Below, one piece after another: positions 54,263-62,230 of a DNA stretch of 64,000 nt. Made by a program: the position numbers and the translations under genes. The DNA comes from Acinetobacter wuhouensis (GTDB lineage Bacteria > Pseudomonadota > Gammaproteobacteria > Pseudomonadales > Moraxellaceae), in NCBI RefSeq assembly GCF_001696605.3, contig NZ_CP031716.1, positions 1,984,001 to 2,048,000 of the forward strand, in the 5' to 3' direction. The notes under the pieces were generated by a model that did no database searches, was not told the DNA's origin, and saw only the letters and a program-made list of their open reading frames with translations. Position 1 is the stretch's first letter. Each line of letters starts with the position of its first letter.

Positions 54263-54290
54263 AATAAGGGCCAGCAATTTGGCCCTTATT
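54263..54290 (-). terminator. Hairpin after the capsid gene
   Basis: AATAAGGGCC (54263-54272) and GGCCCTTATT (54281-54290) are perfect 10-bp arms. The minus strand follows with TATTAGG, a weak T-run, so it may be a partial terminator or mRNA-end stem. Confidence 0.6.
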
Positions 54291-54300
54291 GGATTTTGGA

Positions 54301-55503
54301 TTAACCGCCAGCAACTGCTGGAGTAATATCTCCATATATAAATGCTTCAGGACGATACACAGCAAGCGCCAGACGCTCTTCCGCAAGAATGGTTACTAAG
54401 TTCTTAACGAAATCATCTTCGTTCTCAGTTGCCACCTCTACACGAGACTGCCAGCGATCAAAGATTTGAGCACCCATTGAGAAGGCACCAGTCAGGAATT
54501 TACCCGCAGCAATCGCCTGTGTTTCTGCAACCGGAAGACCCCACAGAGTCGGGTTTAAGTTGCCTTGTGGATTGCCAATGATGTACTGACCAGATGTGTC
54601 TTTCAGGGTTTCGATTGCAGCCCAGTCAATCGGGTTTAGCACATGGCCGCTTGCAGGGTATTCAGCAAGAATTGCCTGAAGCATTGCGAAGCGCAGAGTA
54701 TCAAGCTTGCTTTCTGCTGTAGTGGTTACACCTGTAGGGCGAACATAGGCAGATGCTTGCGGAATAATACCTAACAAGTTTTGACCAGTACCATCACCAT
54801 TTAAAATTTGCTGTTCTTCTTTGAAAGCCAAGCCGTAGCGTAAGCGACCATCAATGTACGACTGCAATTGTGATGCATCATCCAAGATTTGGCGTGATGC
54901 CTTCATGTAATGAGCAATAACTTTTGCGGTAGTCGATTTAAGATCGAATTTGATATCCGATTCAGGTTTTTTCGCACCCTCAGCAACCATTCCAGCGTTG
55001 TTTGTGAAGCCAGTTTCTTGAACAAATTCAAGAGCATTACCATCCATGCGACCCTGCATCAACAGGTCACGAATCGTAAGCTTACGATCCTGTGGAGCAA
55101 TAATGCCTGGAATGCGTGTGGCTTGTACTAGATCGCCAGCCGAACCCGCAGCATCCGTGGTTGCTGAAGTAATGGTGGCTTTAATTTCAAGGTTTGCTTT
55201 GCCGCGCTGTCCAGCCGAACCAACCAGTGATTTAAACTGATCAGATTCCACAAATTGACGACCAAGAGATTTAACCTCTTCATTACCTTCATGCGGGCGA
55301 CGGGCAGCTTTCTGCTCAACTTCATCGATGCGAGCTTTAAGCTCGTTTAATTTAGTGATTGCTTCATCTGCAGCCTGCTTTGCGCCTTCGGCAATTTTGT
55401 CGCCATGCTCACGCTTGCCTTTGAAGTCTTCAGCAATACCTTTAACTTCATCGACTTGTTTTTTAAACTCTTGAGCGAGTTGTTCTAAATTTTGATCAGT
55501 CAT
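54301..55503 (-). CDS. Major capsid protein (HK97 fold)
   Basis: 400 residues. The N-terminal ~110 residues are helical and charged (the delta/scaffold domain), removed by the protease in this family. From about 115 the capsid fold: ATRIPGIIAPQDRKLTIRDLL, HYMKASRQILDDASQLQSYID, GLAFKEEQQILNGDGTGQN, LWGLPVAETQAIAAGKFL and RVEVATENEDDF. Good match to the HK97 gp5 class. It follows the protease gene with an 8-base overlap. Confidence 0.92.
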   Translation of the reverse strand: MTDQNLEQLAQEFKKQVDEVKGIAEDFKGKREHGDKIAEGAKQAADEAITKLNELKARIDEVEQKAARRPHEGNEEVKSLGRQFVESDQFKSLVGSAGQRGKANLEIKATITSATTDAAGSAGDLVQATRIPGIIAPQDRKLTIRDLLMQGRMDGNALEFVQETGFTNNAGMVAEGAKKPESDIKFDLKSTTAKVIAHYMKASRQILDDASQLQSYIDGRLRYGLAFKEEQQILNGDGTGQNLLGIIPQASAYVRPTGVTTTAESKLDTLRFAMLQAILAEYPASGHVLNPIDWAAIETLKDTSGQYIIGNPQGNLNPTLWGLPVAETQAIAAGKFLTGAFSMGAQIFDRWQSRVEVATENEDDFVKNLVTILAEERLALAVYRPEAFIYGDITPAVAGG

Positions 55504-56167
55504 TTTGACTTCCTCTTAAAATATTTAATGCGGTAGAAATAGATTTCGCTTGTAGTTTTTCATCTTCAGACTCGCTCAAAAGATGGCGCAGACCCTTGCC
55601 AGCGATTGCAGTGGCTTGCGTTTTTGAAAAGCCTGACTCTCTCAGGAACTTTTCAAATTCAGGTAAAGTTGGCAGTTCGCCTTCTTCTAATTTGGATTTC
55701 ACAGAAATAACTGTGCTTTTCTCATTGGCTGGCGTGGTGACAATTGAGATTTCACCCAAATCCAACTCAATCAACTCACGAATATCTGTGTTTTCGTTGT
55801 AGCTGGATTTAACTGTGCGGTAGCCAATGCTTAGACCATCGATTGCACCAGCCTTTAAAAGAGCATGTGTAGACTTTGCTTTTGGAACATCATCAACCAG
55901 TAATTTACCTTCGACATACAAGCCTTTTTCATCTTCGACCAGCTTGGTATAAACCCCGATAGGCTCATTGGTGCTGTGATTCCATAGCACTGGCGGGAAT
56001 TTCCCCTTGTCAGACCACTTGGCCAGCGTATTCTTAAATGCACCCGGCAAAATAATGTCGTTGTACCAGTCCAGATTCCCAAAAACCGCACCGTAACCCG
56101 AAAAAAAACCGTCCTCTTGGACGGCTTTAATATCTAAATTAAAACTTTTTCTATTCATTTGTTTCAC
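55496..56167 (-). CDS. Prohead protease (HK97 family, S78-like)
   Basis: 223 residues. GYGAVFGNLDWYNDIILPGAF, then VLWNHSTNEPIG with the catalytic His, then GAIDGLSIGYRT with the catalytic Ser, then ISIVTTPANEKS. It cleaves the capsid delta domain during maturation. The long C-terminal tail (about 160-223) is helical. It lies between portal and capsid, with the portal end overlapping its start by 17 bases. Confidence 0.9.
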   Translation of the reverse strand: MKQMNRKSFNLDIKAVQEDGFFSGYGAVFGNLDWYNDIILPGAFKNTLAKWSDKGKFPPVLWNHSTNEPIGVYTKLVEDEKGLYVEGKLLVDDVPKAKSTHALLKAGAIDGLSIGYRTVKSSYNENTDIRELIELDLGEISIVTTPANEKSTVISVKSKLEEGELPTLPEFEKFLRESGFSKTQATAIAGKGLRHLLSESEDEKLQAKSISTALNILRGSQND

Positions 56168-57386
56168 CTTTTTCGGCGCCCAATGGGACCATTTGCATCT
56201 GAACCATCAACTTGTCTGCGGTTGGATCATCAGCCCTTGGCATATCCTCAAGCTCTCGCACTTCATTGCGGGTGTATAGGCCATTCTGAGTCATCTTCAC
56301 GTAGAAGTCAGCTCTTGCTGTATTGTTGGCACGTAGCAACCCATCAACCGCAAATTTAGGGCGATAAAGATACTTCTCGTGTGGTAGCAACAACTTCCGA
56401 GCGATTGTCTGCTCATATCGAACCAGTTGTGGGTTTAATGAGTAAGTAAGAAAGCCCTGATTGGTTTGTTCAAGGCTTGATGCCCATGAGCTGGCTTTGT
56501 TTGTGTGTCCAATCAGTTGAGGCGGCACACCAAAGGCCCGACAAATTTCCTCAATACCGAAATAACGACTTTCAAGAAGCTGTGCATCAACCGGATTAAT
56601 TCGGATATTTGCAGCACTAGCCACTTTCATTCCTGCCTCAAGCACCATGTATTTTCCAGCATTCTCGGGTCGGCTGAACATAGAAAGGCTTTCACGTAAA
56701 GAATGGCGCTGCTCTTTGGTTAGCGTTGTTTCTCCACTCTCAAGAAAACCACCGACCTTCAAGCCATTCTTGAACCAGTCCTGCGCCTGATTATTTGCAT
56801 CAAACTGCATACCAATCGTCTGTGCAAAAAACTGAATTGCCGATAAGCCCACATAACCATCCAAAGTAAATCCCTTAAAGTGCAGAATTTCATCATCGGT
56901 ATAGATCTTAACTTTGCCGTTTTCCGTGTAATGGTATTCAAAGCTTCCGTCTTTCAGGCGCTTTTTAACCATTTCACTAGGAAACAATGGCTCTAAAGAA
57001 ATAACACTGCGATTATTGCGGCGAGCAATATAACTGTACGCATTACCCCATAAATCTAAGCATGCAGATTGAATCTGCCAAAATTCACTGGCGCACATAT
57101 CTGCATTGGGTGAATCATGCAAGATTCGATACAGTTCGTGGTCCTTGGCAATCTTTTTTTCAGTGTCGTATAGGTGAAGTGGCAATGTTGAAATAGTTTC
57201 AGCGCGTAGTTTTACACATGCCCAAACTGCCGATAACTTCAGGGATGTTTCAGGGCTGACCACCGCACCACCAGAAGACATGTAACTATCTACCGGATAG
57301 GAAGCATCCCCTTTCTTTAATTGAGTTTTTCCAGTCAATCGTGACCAGAAGCGAGACCAGAATCCCGTGTCTTGTAAGTCGCTCAT
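56151..57386 (-). CDS. Portal protein (HK97 family)
   Basis: 411 residues. Signatures: LSAVWACVKLRAETISTLPLHLYD near residue 55, LDLWGNAYSYIARR near 110, EILHFKGFTLDGYVGLSAIQF near 170 and GIEEICRAFGVPPQLIGH near 275. Forms the dodecameric DNA gate. It overlaps terminase large by 4 bases (ATGA). Confidence 0.92.
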   Translation of the reverse strand: MSDLQDTGFWSRFWSRLTGKTQLKKGDASYPVDSYMSSGGAVVSPETSLKLSAVWACVKLRAETISTLPLHLYDTEKKIAKDHELYRILHDSPNADMCASEFWQIQSACLDLWGNAYSYIARRNNRSVISLEPLFPSEMVKKRLKDGSFEYHYTENGKVKIYTDDEILHFKGFTLDGYVGLSAIQFFAQTIGMQFDANNQAQDWFKNGLKVGGFLESGETTLTKEQRHSLRESLSMFSRPENAGKYMVLEAGMKVASAANIRINPVDAQLLESRYFGIEEICRAFGVPPQLIGHTNKASSWASSLEQTNQGFLTYSLNPQLVRYEQTIARKLLLPHEKYLYRPKFAVDGLLRANNTARADFYVKMTQNGLYTRNEVRELEDMPRADDPTADKLMVQMQMVPLGAEKGETNE

Positions 57387-58903
57387 GCTATCACGATGTC
57401 CTCTAAATATCCGTCAATGTCATAGTTGACTGTTTCATCTTTAAAATTGGAAACACCACAGGCCATTGCTAGGGCCACGATAGGGTCAATTCGGTTAGTG
57501 GCTTTTGATTTATCCAGTTTTCGACCGCCTGCTGGATCCTTAACCACTACAGCATTTGCTGCTGCAAGCTCCAAAACAGGGTTGTCGTTATGCACAATCC
57601 TGGCATTTAACAGTTCAGCTTCTAATGTATCTAACGCTGGAGACATGTCTTTAAATCCCTGTCCAAATGGGACTAGTGGCAACTCTAAGCCTATTAGGTC
57701 GCACTCCTTCTTAAACACATCAATACGCCATCTATCAAATGCAATCGAATGAAGTATTTTTAACTCAGATGCTATTTCACCAATCATTTGTGCCACAAAA
57801 CCATAATCTACAGTTGCGCCTGGCGTGGTGAACATGTGCCCTTGTTTCACAAACAGGTCGTACGGCACACGGTCACGTTTTGCTCTGTCATCTAGTCCAA
57901 TACTTGGAGTCCAGATATACGGGTAAACATAAAACTTGTTGTCTTTTTTTCCTAAAAACACGCAAGCAGTCAAGTCGGTACGAGCCGACAAATCCAGTCC
58001 TGCCCATACTTCATCACACTCATAAATTGGCGGTAATTCATCAAGGCATGTATCCCAAGTCTGTTTGGCAATAAACGGTGACACGGTGGAAACACGCTGA
58101 TTCAAGTTTAGGTTTCGGAAAGTGTTTTCAGCACTCGGCATCCGACTGGCCTTTTCTGCTAATTTTTGCATATCAGGCTCCGACCTAAACTTGCCCAATG
58201 CTGGATTGGATAGCTTCCATGAGTTCTTATCTAAAATATCGCTATCCATTGGTGTGGTGTATAGGTGGCACACTGTCTTTGGATCTTCACCCTTTAGCGC
58301 ATCATCAATCCAGATACTCAGCAGGTCTGCATCAGTGGCAGCCTGCGTACTAATCACCATCAAGAGTGGTGCTTCATGTGCGCCCTGAGCTGTCACCACC
58401 GCATCAACAAATTCATCTTGCGGCCCTTTTACCTGTCCCGTTTCATCAAGAATTGCCAAAATAGGCGATAGACCGTGTGTTGTTTTTCCTTCTGCTGATA
58501 ACGCCCTGAACTCGACGTTTTTCGCCAAGCCTACGAGCGTTTTTGTCGATGGAATGATATGAACCAAGTCTTGCAAGTCTTCATTCAGATTAATCATCTT
58601 CACGGCCAGTTTGAAAACAATGGCTGCCTGATCTCGCGACAATGCGCCACTGACGATCTGGCTGTTCTGCTTTGCTTCTGGGCCAATCAAGTGAGCTAAA
58701 AGGATGCCTGCGATTAAAGCGGTTTTACCATTCTTTCGTGCGATGCTCAAAATTGCTGTGTGTGTTCCATGCGGATTGTCATAAACATCCAAAATAAATT
58801 TCTTTTGAAAATCCTCAAGAATGATCGGCTGACCAACATGCGCACCCTCTGGTGCTTTGCAGTATCTTTCGATAAATGCAATTACTCGTTCACCGCGTGT
58901 CAT
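57383..58903 (-). CDS. Terminase large subunit
   Basis: 506 residues from the ATG with AGGTGG upstream (the frame has a GTG three codons earlier). The ATPase part holds LSIARKNGKTALIAG as Walker A-like and ILAILDETGQVKGP as Walker B. The nuclease part starts with WAGLDLSARTDLTACVFL; further acidic residues are in IAFDRWRIDVFKKE. It pumps and cuts DNA. Of the HK97/Phi-type cos-packaging class by overall similarity; the packaging type is not proven. Confidence 0.92.
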   Translation of the reverse strand: MTRGERVIAFIERYCKAPEGAHVGQPIILEDFQKKFILDVYDNPHGTHTAILSIARKNGKTALIAGILLAHLIGPEAKQNSQIVSGALSRDQAAIVFKLAVKMINLNEDLQDLVHIIPSTKTLVGLAKNVEFRALSAEGKTTHGLSPILAILDETGQVKGPQDEFVDAVVTAQGAHEAPLLMVISTQAATDADLLSIWIDDALKGEDPKTVCHLYTTPMDSDILDKNSWKLSNPALGKFRSEPDMQKLAEKASRMPSAENTFRNLNLNQRVSTVSPFIAKQTWDTCLDELPPIYECDEVWAGLDLSARTDLTACVFLGKKDNKFYVYPYIWTPSIGLDDRAKRDRVPYDLFVKQGHMFTTPGATVDYGFVAQMIGEIASELKILHSIAFDRWRIDVFKKECDLIGLELPLVPFGQGFKDMSPALDTLEAELLNARIVHNDNPVLELAAANAVVVKDPAGGRKLDKSKATNRIDPIVALAMACGVSNFKDETVNYDIDGYLEDIVIA

Positions 58904-58938
58904 ACATTCCACCTATAAGACGATAGGCATTAAAAAAA

Positions 58939-59403
58939 TCAGCTCGGTCGAGCCAGTAAATCATCTGATTCTTTGGTTTTTTCAGCAGTCTGTCTGCCTT
59001 TCGCTGCTGCTGAGTTTTTCCCGCGTTGCTTGTCTGACTCACCAACCGTTGCCACTGCATGAACTTGAATATGTTTTGACAGTGCGATTGATCTGCGACT
59101 AAGCGTTTCCAGTAGCGAATGCTTAGGGTTTAGAACAACCGTCCCACGATCATTGGTTAGCGTGTCACCCTCCTCAAGAATCTCTTGCTGGATGCGCTCA
59201 ATGTCTGCCTGACAGCGAGCTAGGTTTGCTGCATGTTGCAGGTCTACCGTGTTCCAACTTTCCTTTACGCGCGCGCGCACAAGTGCATACCAAAACGGCA
59301 TGTCAATATCTCGAAGTTGAACGTGTCCTGGTGGTGCAATATCCTGATCATCTACTAATTGCGTTTTGACATGAGTGCTGTCTGACCGCTTTCTTCCCGC
59401 CAT
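58939..59403 (-). CDS. Terminase small subunit (P27 family)
   Basis: 154 residues. MPFWYALVRARVKESWNTVDLQHAANLARCQADIE and GTVVLNPKHSLLETLSRRSIALSKHI are typical of the P27-type small terminase that recognises the packaging site. It has a Lys/Ala-rich tail. The gene lies 110 bp after the HNH gene, a gap that in related phages holds the cos site. Confidence 0.88.
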   Translation of the reverse strand: MAGRKRSDSTHVKTQLVDDQDIAPPGHVQLRDIDMPFWYALVRARVKESWNTVDLQHAANLARCQADIERIQQEILEEGDTLTNDRGTVVLNPKHSLLETLSRRSIALSKHIQVHAVATVGESDKQRGKNSAAAKGRQTAEKTKESDDLLARPS

Positions 59404-59513
59404 GTGTTCCAGCCTTTAAAATCCCAATAGAACTAAAAGTGAGTTTCGGGGGCGGTTCCTAAAGGCAAAACTCCTGAAGAATACCCATCCCCCACCATCT
59501 AATTGATTTTGTT

Positions 59514-59846
59514 CTATTTATTCCAGTGATGATTAGGATCAAGCGGAATACCACGCTCATCACAACCAATGATTACTTCACGCTTTTCTTGTCTCTGAAT
59601 GGTGGAGTCATGATGTAATTTGCACACCGCTTGCCAGTTGCTCTTATCCCAAAACAAAGACTGATCACCCTTATGCGGAATGATGTGATTGACTACGGTT
59701 GCAACCACAATCTTATTTTGTTCTTCACACATGACACACAAAGGATGTGACCTTAGATACGACTCTCTGGCCTTGCGCCATCTTGAGTTATATCCACGTT
59801 CGCTTGATGTTCGCTTGTCGCTGCGCCATGATGGAGTGTTGCTCAT
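59514..59846 (-). CDS. HNH endonuclease next to terminase
   Basis: 110 residues. The HNH core is VVNHIIPHKGDQSLFWDKSNWQAVCKLHHDS with a Zn pair (CVMC, then C in VCKLHH). An N-terminal SSERGYNSRWRKARESYL is typical of the terminase-associated HNH proteins that assist cos cleavage. Ribosome site AGGTGGTG. It precedes the terminase small subunit. Confidence 0.9.
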   Translation of the reverse strand: MSNTPSWRSDKRTSSERGYNSRWRKARESYLRSHPLCVMCEEQNKIVVATVVNHIIPHKGDQSLFWDKSNWQAVCKLHHDSTIQRQEKREVIIGCDERGIPLDPNHHWNK

Positions 59847-59906
59847 ATCACCACCTATTTGCCTTCGGTGTCATTGCCTGCAATTTGGTTTGGAGTCTCG
59901 GGAGTT

Positions 59907-60107
59907 TCATGAATCAAGGTACTCATGTTGGCTTGGCTCGTCCTCGTCGGGATTTAACTGGAGCAACAGCTCCTGTATCTGACTGCTCTGTGTTACCAGC
60001 ATCTGAATAAGCTGACTGTTCTGCTGCAACACTTGATTATTCTGCTTTACGATCTCGGTTAGTAAGTCGAGCAATTGCTTTTGTGATGGATTCTTTTGAG
60101 TTGTCAT
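59907..60107 (-). CDS. Small Gln-rich coiled-coil protein
   Basis: 66 residues with heptad-like LLDLLTEIVKQNNQVLQQNSQLIQMLVTQ, probably a coiled coil; no other recognisable element. ATG preceded by AAAGG. It overlaps the 39-codon frame at 60037-60156 in another phase. Function unknown. Confidence 0.6.
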   Translation of the reverse strand: MTTQKNPSQKQLLDLLTEIVKQNNQVLQQNSQLIQMLVTQSSQIQELLLQLNPDEDEPSQHEYLDS

Positions 60108-60156
60108 ACATTGCCTTTAGTTTTTGTCTGCGTTGTTCACAACCTTCACATGCCAT
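60037..60156 (-). CDS. Small Cys-containing phage protein, 39 residues
   Basis: Short frame with a strong ribosome site (GAGGG, 7 bases before ATG), starting 2 bases after the NinB stop. It begins MACEGCEQRRQKLKAMYDN, with a CxxC pair and basic helix. The pattern of tight packing with NinB supports translation. Function unknown. Confidence 0.55.
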   Translation of the reverse strand: MACEGCEQRRQKLKAMYDNSKESITKAIARLTNRDRKAE

Positions 60157-60158
60157 AG

Positions 60159-60662
60159 TTATTCCCTCAAATACATCAAATCATCAGGTGTATTCAACCA
60201 ACACCCATGTTTATTACAAAATGCATGAATGTCATTCAAATACTCGGTGAACTGATCGATCGTTGCATCCGTTGTGCTAATCAATTCATTCAAGCCATCT
60301 GCCACTTGTTGGTATTGCGGGTGCTTTTGATCTTTCAAAACCTTGACTGCTGCAAACGTCTTTCTGTATTGACCCACATCATCACGATGATAAATACGTG
60401 CTAGGAATTGCTTCTTGAAAAATAAATGCTCTGTGTCTTTATCGGTGCCCTGATGTTTTGCCCACTGCGACACCCATAGCCAATAAAGTCTGTTCTGCGC
60501 CTTGCTTCGATCTTCTTGCTTTTGATCTATCCGAACAACTAAAGGCTTGCCATCACTTAACGCATTCGCATGATGTCTATGCATGTAGGCAATTGCTTTA
60601 CCCACTTCTTCAAACGACTTAATGACGAATGTTGCAGGTTCGAGTTTAAAAGTATTCTTCAT
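60159..60662 (-). CDS. ninB: NinB-like recombination protein
   Basis: 167 residues. VVRIDQKQEDRSKAQNRLYWLWVSQWAKHQG and KKQFLARIYHRDD in the middle match NinB (Orf of lambda), which binds SSB and single-stranded DNA and helps phage recombination. Length and helical end (DATIDQFTEYLNDIHAFCNKHGCWL) also agree. Overlaps the previous gene by 17 bases. Confidence 0.85.
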   Translation of the reverse strand: MKNTFKLEPATFVIKSFEEVGKAIAYMHRHHANALSDGKPLVVRIDQKQEDRSKAQNRLYWLWVSQWAKHQGTDKDTEHLFFKKQFLARIYHRDDVGQYRKTFAAVKVLKDQKHPQYQQVADGLNELISTTDATIDQFTEYLNDIHAFCNKHGCWLNTPDDLMYLRE

Positions 60663-60921
60663 CCCTTTTACCCACCATCAACTCAGTCTTGACTAGCCAT
60701 TGTTCGAATAGCTTTTCACTTTCTGCCCGATTACCCAACTCAAACCGATCAAACGCAGCATGGCATTTAAAGCAAAGGGGAATTACAAATAGGTCAGAAC
60801 TTTTGATTCCCCTGCCTTTACCATGCTTTGCTGAATTACTGTGAGCAGCTTGTGAATTAGGATTACCGCACCTTACACACGGAAGCTTTCTGATCTCAGC
60901 CAGCCGCTTAGGACTTCGCAT
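60646..60921 (-). CDS. Small Zn-binding HNH-like phage protein
   Basis: 91 residues with PCVRCGNPNSQAAHSNSAKHGKGRGIKSS then VIPLCFKCHAAFD: two CxxC pairs and a His between them, a treble-clef/HNH pattern as in small recombination nucleases placed next to NinB. The exact family (NinG-like, DUF1364-like, Ref-like) is not settled. Confidence 0.75.
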   Translation of the reverse strand: MRSPKRLAEIRKLPCVRCGNPNSQAAHSNSAKHGKGRGIKSSDLFVIPLCFKCHAAFDRFELGNRAESEKLFEQWLVKTELMVGKRDEEYF

Positions 60922-61087
60922 TGAGCTGCTTCTCTATGCTTGCAATCTGTTTGCCAATCTTTCTTAACTCACCAATACAGTCTTGTTTAAATGCATGGCT
61001 TGAAAAGAGATGGTTGTAATTCATTAACCGCGCTTGGTTTGCTTTAAGTATTTCTAAGTTTTTATATGCTTCTACACGATCAACCAT
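60908..61087 (-). CDS. Small helical phage protein, 59 residues
   Basis: Start ATG chosen with GGTGGTGG upstream; the frame has non-ATG codons before it. Two helices (EAYKNLEILKANQARLMNYN; ELRKIGKQIASIEKQL) suggest a small coiled coil. Overlaps the following Zn-binding gene by 14 bases. Not recognised. Confidence 0.55.
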   Translation of the reverse strand: MVDRVEAYKNLEILKANQARLMNYNHLFSSHAFKQDCIGELRKIGKQIASIEKQLNAKS

Positions 61088-61104
61088 GACCACCACCAAT
61101 AAGA

Positions 61105-61142
61105 AAAGAAAAACCCCACTCAGTTATTTAGTTGAGCAGGGT
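61105..61142 (-). terminator. Terminator before the ninB-region operon
   Basis: On the minus strand ACCCTGCTCA pairs with TGAGTGGGGT (two wobbles), followed by TTTTTCTTTT. Confidence 0.75.
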
Positions 61143-61187
61143 TATGTGCCGTAATACGTTCAGCAAAATGCCACCGAAGTGGCGGGG

Positions 61188-61292
61188 TTACTTTTTCAAT
61201 TTGCCACACTTACGGCATTCAATTTGCACAAAAATATCTGATTCGTACTCATATTCGTGAACGCAGAACAATTGTTTCAATAATCTAAGCAT
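61188..61292 (-). CDS. Small Zn-ribbon-like protein, 34 residues
   Basis: Frame with ribosome site AAGAGA. Its start is MLRLLKQLFCVHEYEYE and its end has IECRKCGKLKK, so a His and three Cys are placed to bind zinc. It lies 20 bp after the tRNA-like gene and before a terminator. Small proteins with this HEY...CxxCG layout occur in other phages; function unknown. Confidence 0.6.
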   Translation of the reverse strand: MLRLLKQLFCVHEYEYESDIFVQIECRKCGKLKK

Positions 61293-61312
61293 ATTGATCT
61301 CTTGAATATTAG

Positions 61313-61374
61313 TGCGCCATGTAGGACTTGAACCTACGACCCAAAACGGCTCTTACCAACTGAGCTAATGGCGC
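61313..61374 (-). tRNA. tRNA-like gene lacking the anticodon arm
   Basis: On the minus strand GCGCCAT and ATGGCGC form a perfect 7-bp acceptor stem, GCTC-AGTTGGTAA-GAGC a D arm, and GTAGG-TTCAAGT-CCTAC a perfect T arm. Between D and T arms only 11 bases (CGTTTTGGGTC) remain instead of about 23, so there is no anticodon stem. No CCA follows. It is either a decayed phage tRNA or a tRNA mimic. It lies between a terminator and a small Zn-protein gene. Confidence 0.7.
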
Positions 61375-61405
61375 AAAAAAAGGACGTGGTGATCAGCCAC
61401 ATCCT
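61375..61405 (-). terminator. Terminator directly before the tRNA-like gene
   Basis: On the minus strand AGGATGTGG and CCACGTCCT pair (one G-T) around CTGATCA, followed by TTTTTT that abuts the tRNA-like 5' end. Confidence 0.8.
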
Positions 61406-61480
61406 TGCCTTAGATTACGATATTGATCAACTCGGCAACTGATCTACCGCTACTCAACACGACAAACATCTCAAAGTTAG

Positions 61481-61689
61481 CTATTGATTTGCTTTGTGTC
61501 TTTCAATTCCATTGGTCGGGGAGTCACCCACAATTTGAGGCTCTGAGGCTAACTCAATGTGTGACGAAATCACATTGGATTCAAACCGATTTATACGGCT
61601 GGTTTCTGCATCCCACCGTTTGCGCTTATAGCTGAGCAAATTGCACAGCGTCACAAATCCAAGTTCTTTTAAAGCTAACAGTCTTTCAT
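61481..61689 (-). pseudogene. Small phage gene with frameshift after the start
   Basis: ATG at 61687-61689 has a good ribosome site (GAGG, 8 bases upstream) but stops after four codons. In the neighbouring frame a 67-codon reading runs on as RLLALKELGFVTLCNLL and later RKRWDAETSRINRFES. A single lost base after the ATG (ATG-GAA to ATG-AA) would restore a 69-residue protein. The composition looks coding. It may be a real mutation or a sequencing error. Confidence 0.55.
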
Positions 61690-61751
61690 GAGTCGATCCT
61701 CAATTGATCACTTGTGTATGTCACAAGCACCTTTATAAAATTTTAGACAAC

Positions 61752-61775
61752 AAAAAAGCCCACATTTCTGTGAGC
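61752..61775 (-). terminator. Terminator after the Lar-like gene
   Basis: On the minus strand GCTCACA pairs with TGTGGGC (one wobble) around GAAA, followed by TTTTTT. The stem begins at the gene's stop codon. Confidence 0.8.
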
Positions 61776-62090
61776 CTATTGTCTACAATTCCAAACCTTG
61801 ACTGCAAAATTCACGACTTCACGCTCATTTTCCCAATCCAATTGATTGTATTCATCTTCCAGTGGATGTGGCCATGGTCCAATATCACTACTTGGAGAAG
61901 ATGCACCACATTCATGACAGCTTGCTTGTGCACTCCATTGAGTTTGTTTTTCTCCACAAACCTCGAAATTCATGATCTTAGAATCAATAACAATAAACTG
62001 CTCTGAACCTTCACCACACCAAGGACAAGGTAAAGCTTTTACATCAGGACGCATATTGTTTTCTTGATCAGAATGCCAACGATTTTCCAT
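61776..62090 (-). CDS. Lar-like restriction alleviation protein
   Basis: 104 residues from MENRWHSDQ, chosen because a terminator (62113-62147) lies just upstream, which excludes the longer frame. ALPCPWCGEGSEQF near the start, ASCHECGASSP in the middle and VKVWNCR at the end follow the Lar pattern (CPFCG...CxxCGA...WNxR), a zinc protein known from Rac prophage to alleviate type I restriction. A later Met (MRPDVKALPCPW) is an alternative start. Function by similarity only. Confidence 0.7.
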   Translation of the reverse strand: MENRWHSDQENNMRPDVKALPCPWCGEGSEQFIVIDSKIMNFEVCGEKQTQWSAQASCHECGASSPSSDIGPWPHPLEDEYNQLDWENEREVVNFAVKVWNCRQ

Positions 62091-62112
62091 GTAAGCCCCA
62101 TGAGTATTCAGA

Positions 62113-62147
62113 CAAAAAAATACCCACGAGATGGAGTCAGTGGGTAT
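62113..62147 (-). terminator. Terminator downstream of the Q-like gene
   Basis: On the minus strand ATACCCAC and GTGGGTAT pair perfectly around a 12-base loop, followed by TTTTTTT. Confidence 0.85.
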
Positions 62148-62230
62148 GGAAACTGCAAAACGGTAGTGAATTACTATAACTTCGTCCACTGTAACAGAAA
62201 TATGCCATATCGTGGCATGCCAGTCAAACA

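Noticed and set aside
57426..57752. Opposite-strand open frame over the terminase gene
   Set aside because: Mirror frame of a clearly coding gene, with no ribosome site and no family pattern; many similar shadow frames were left out.
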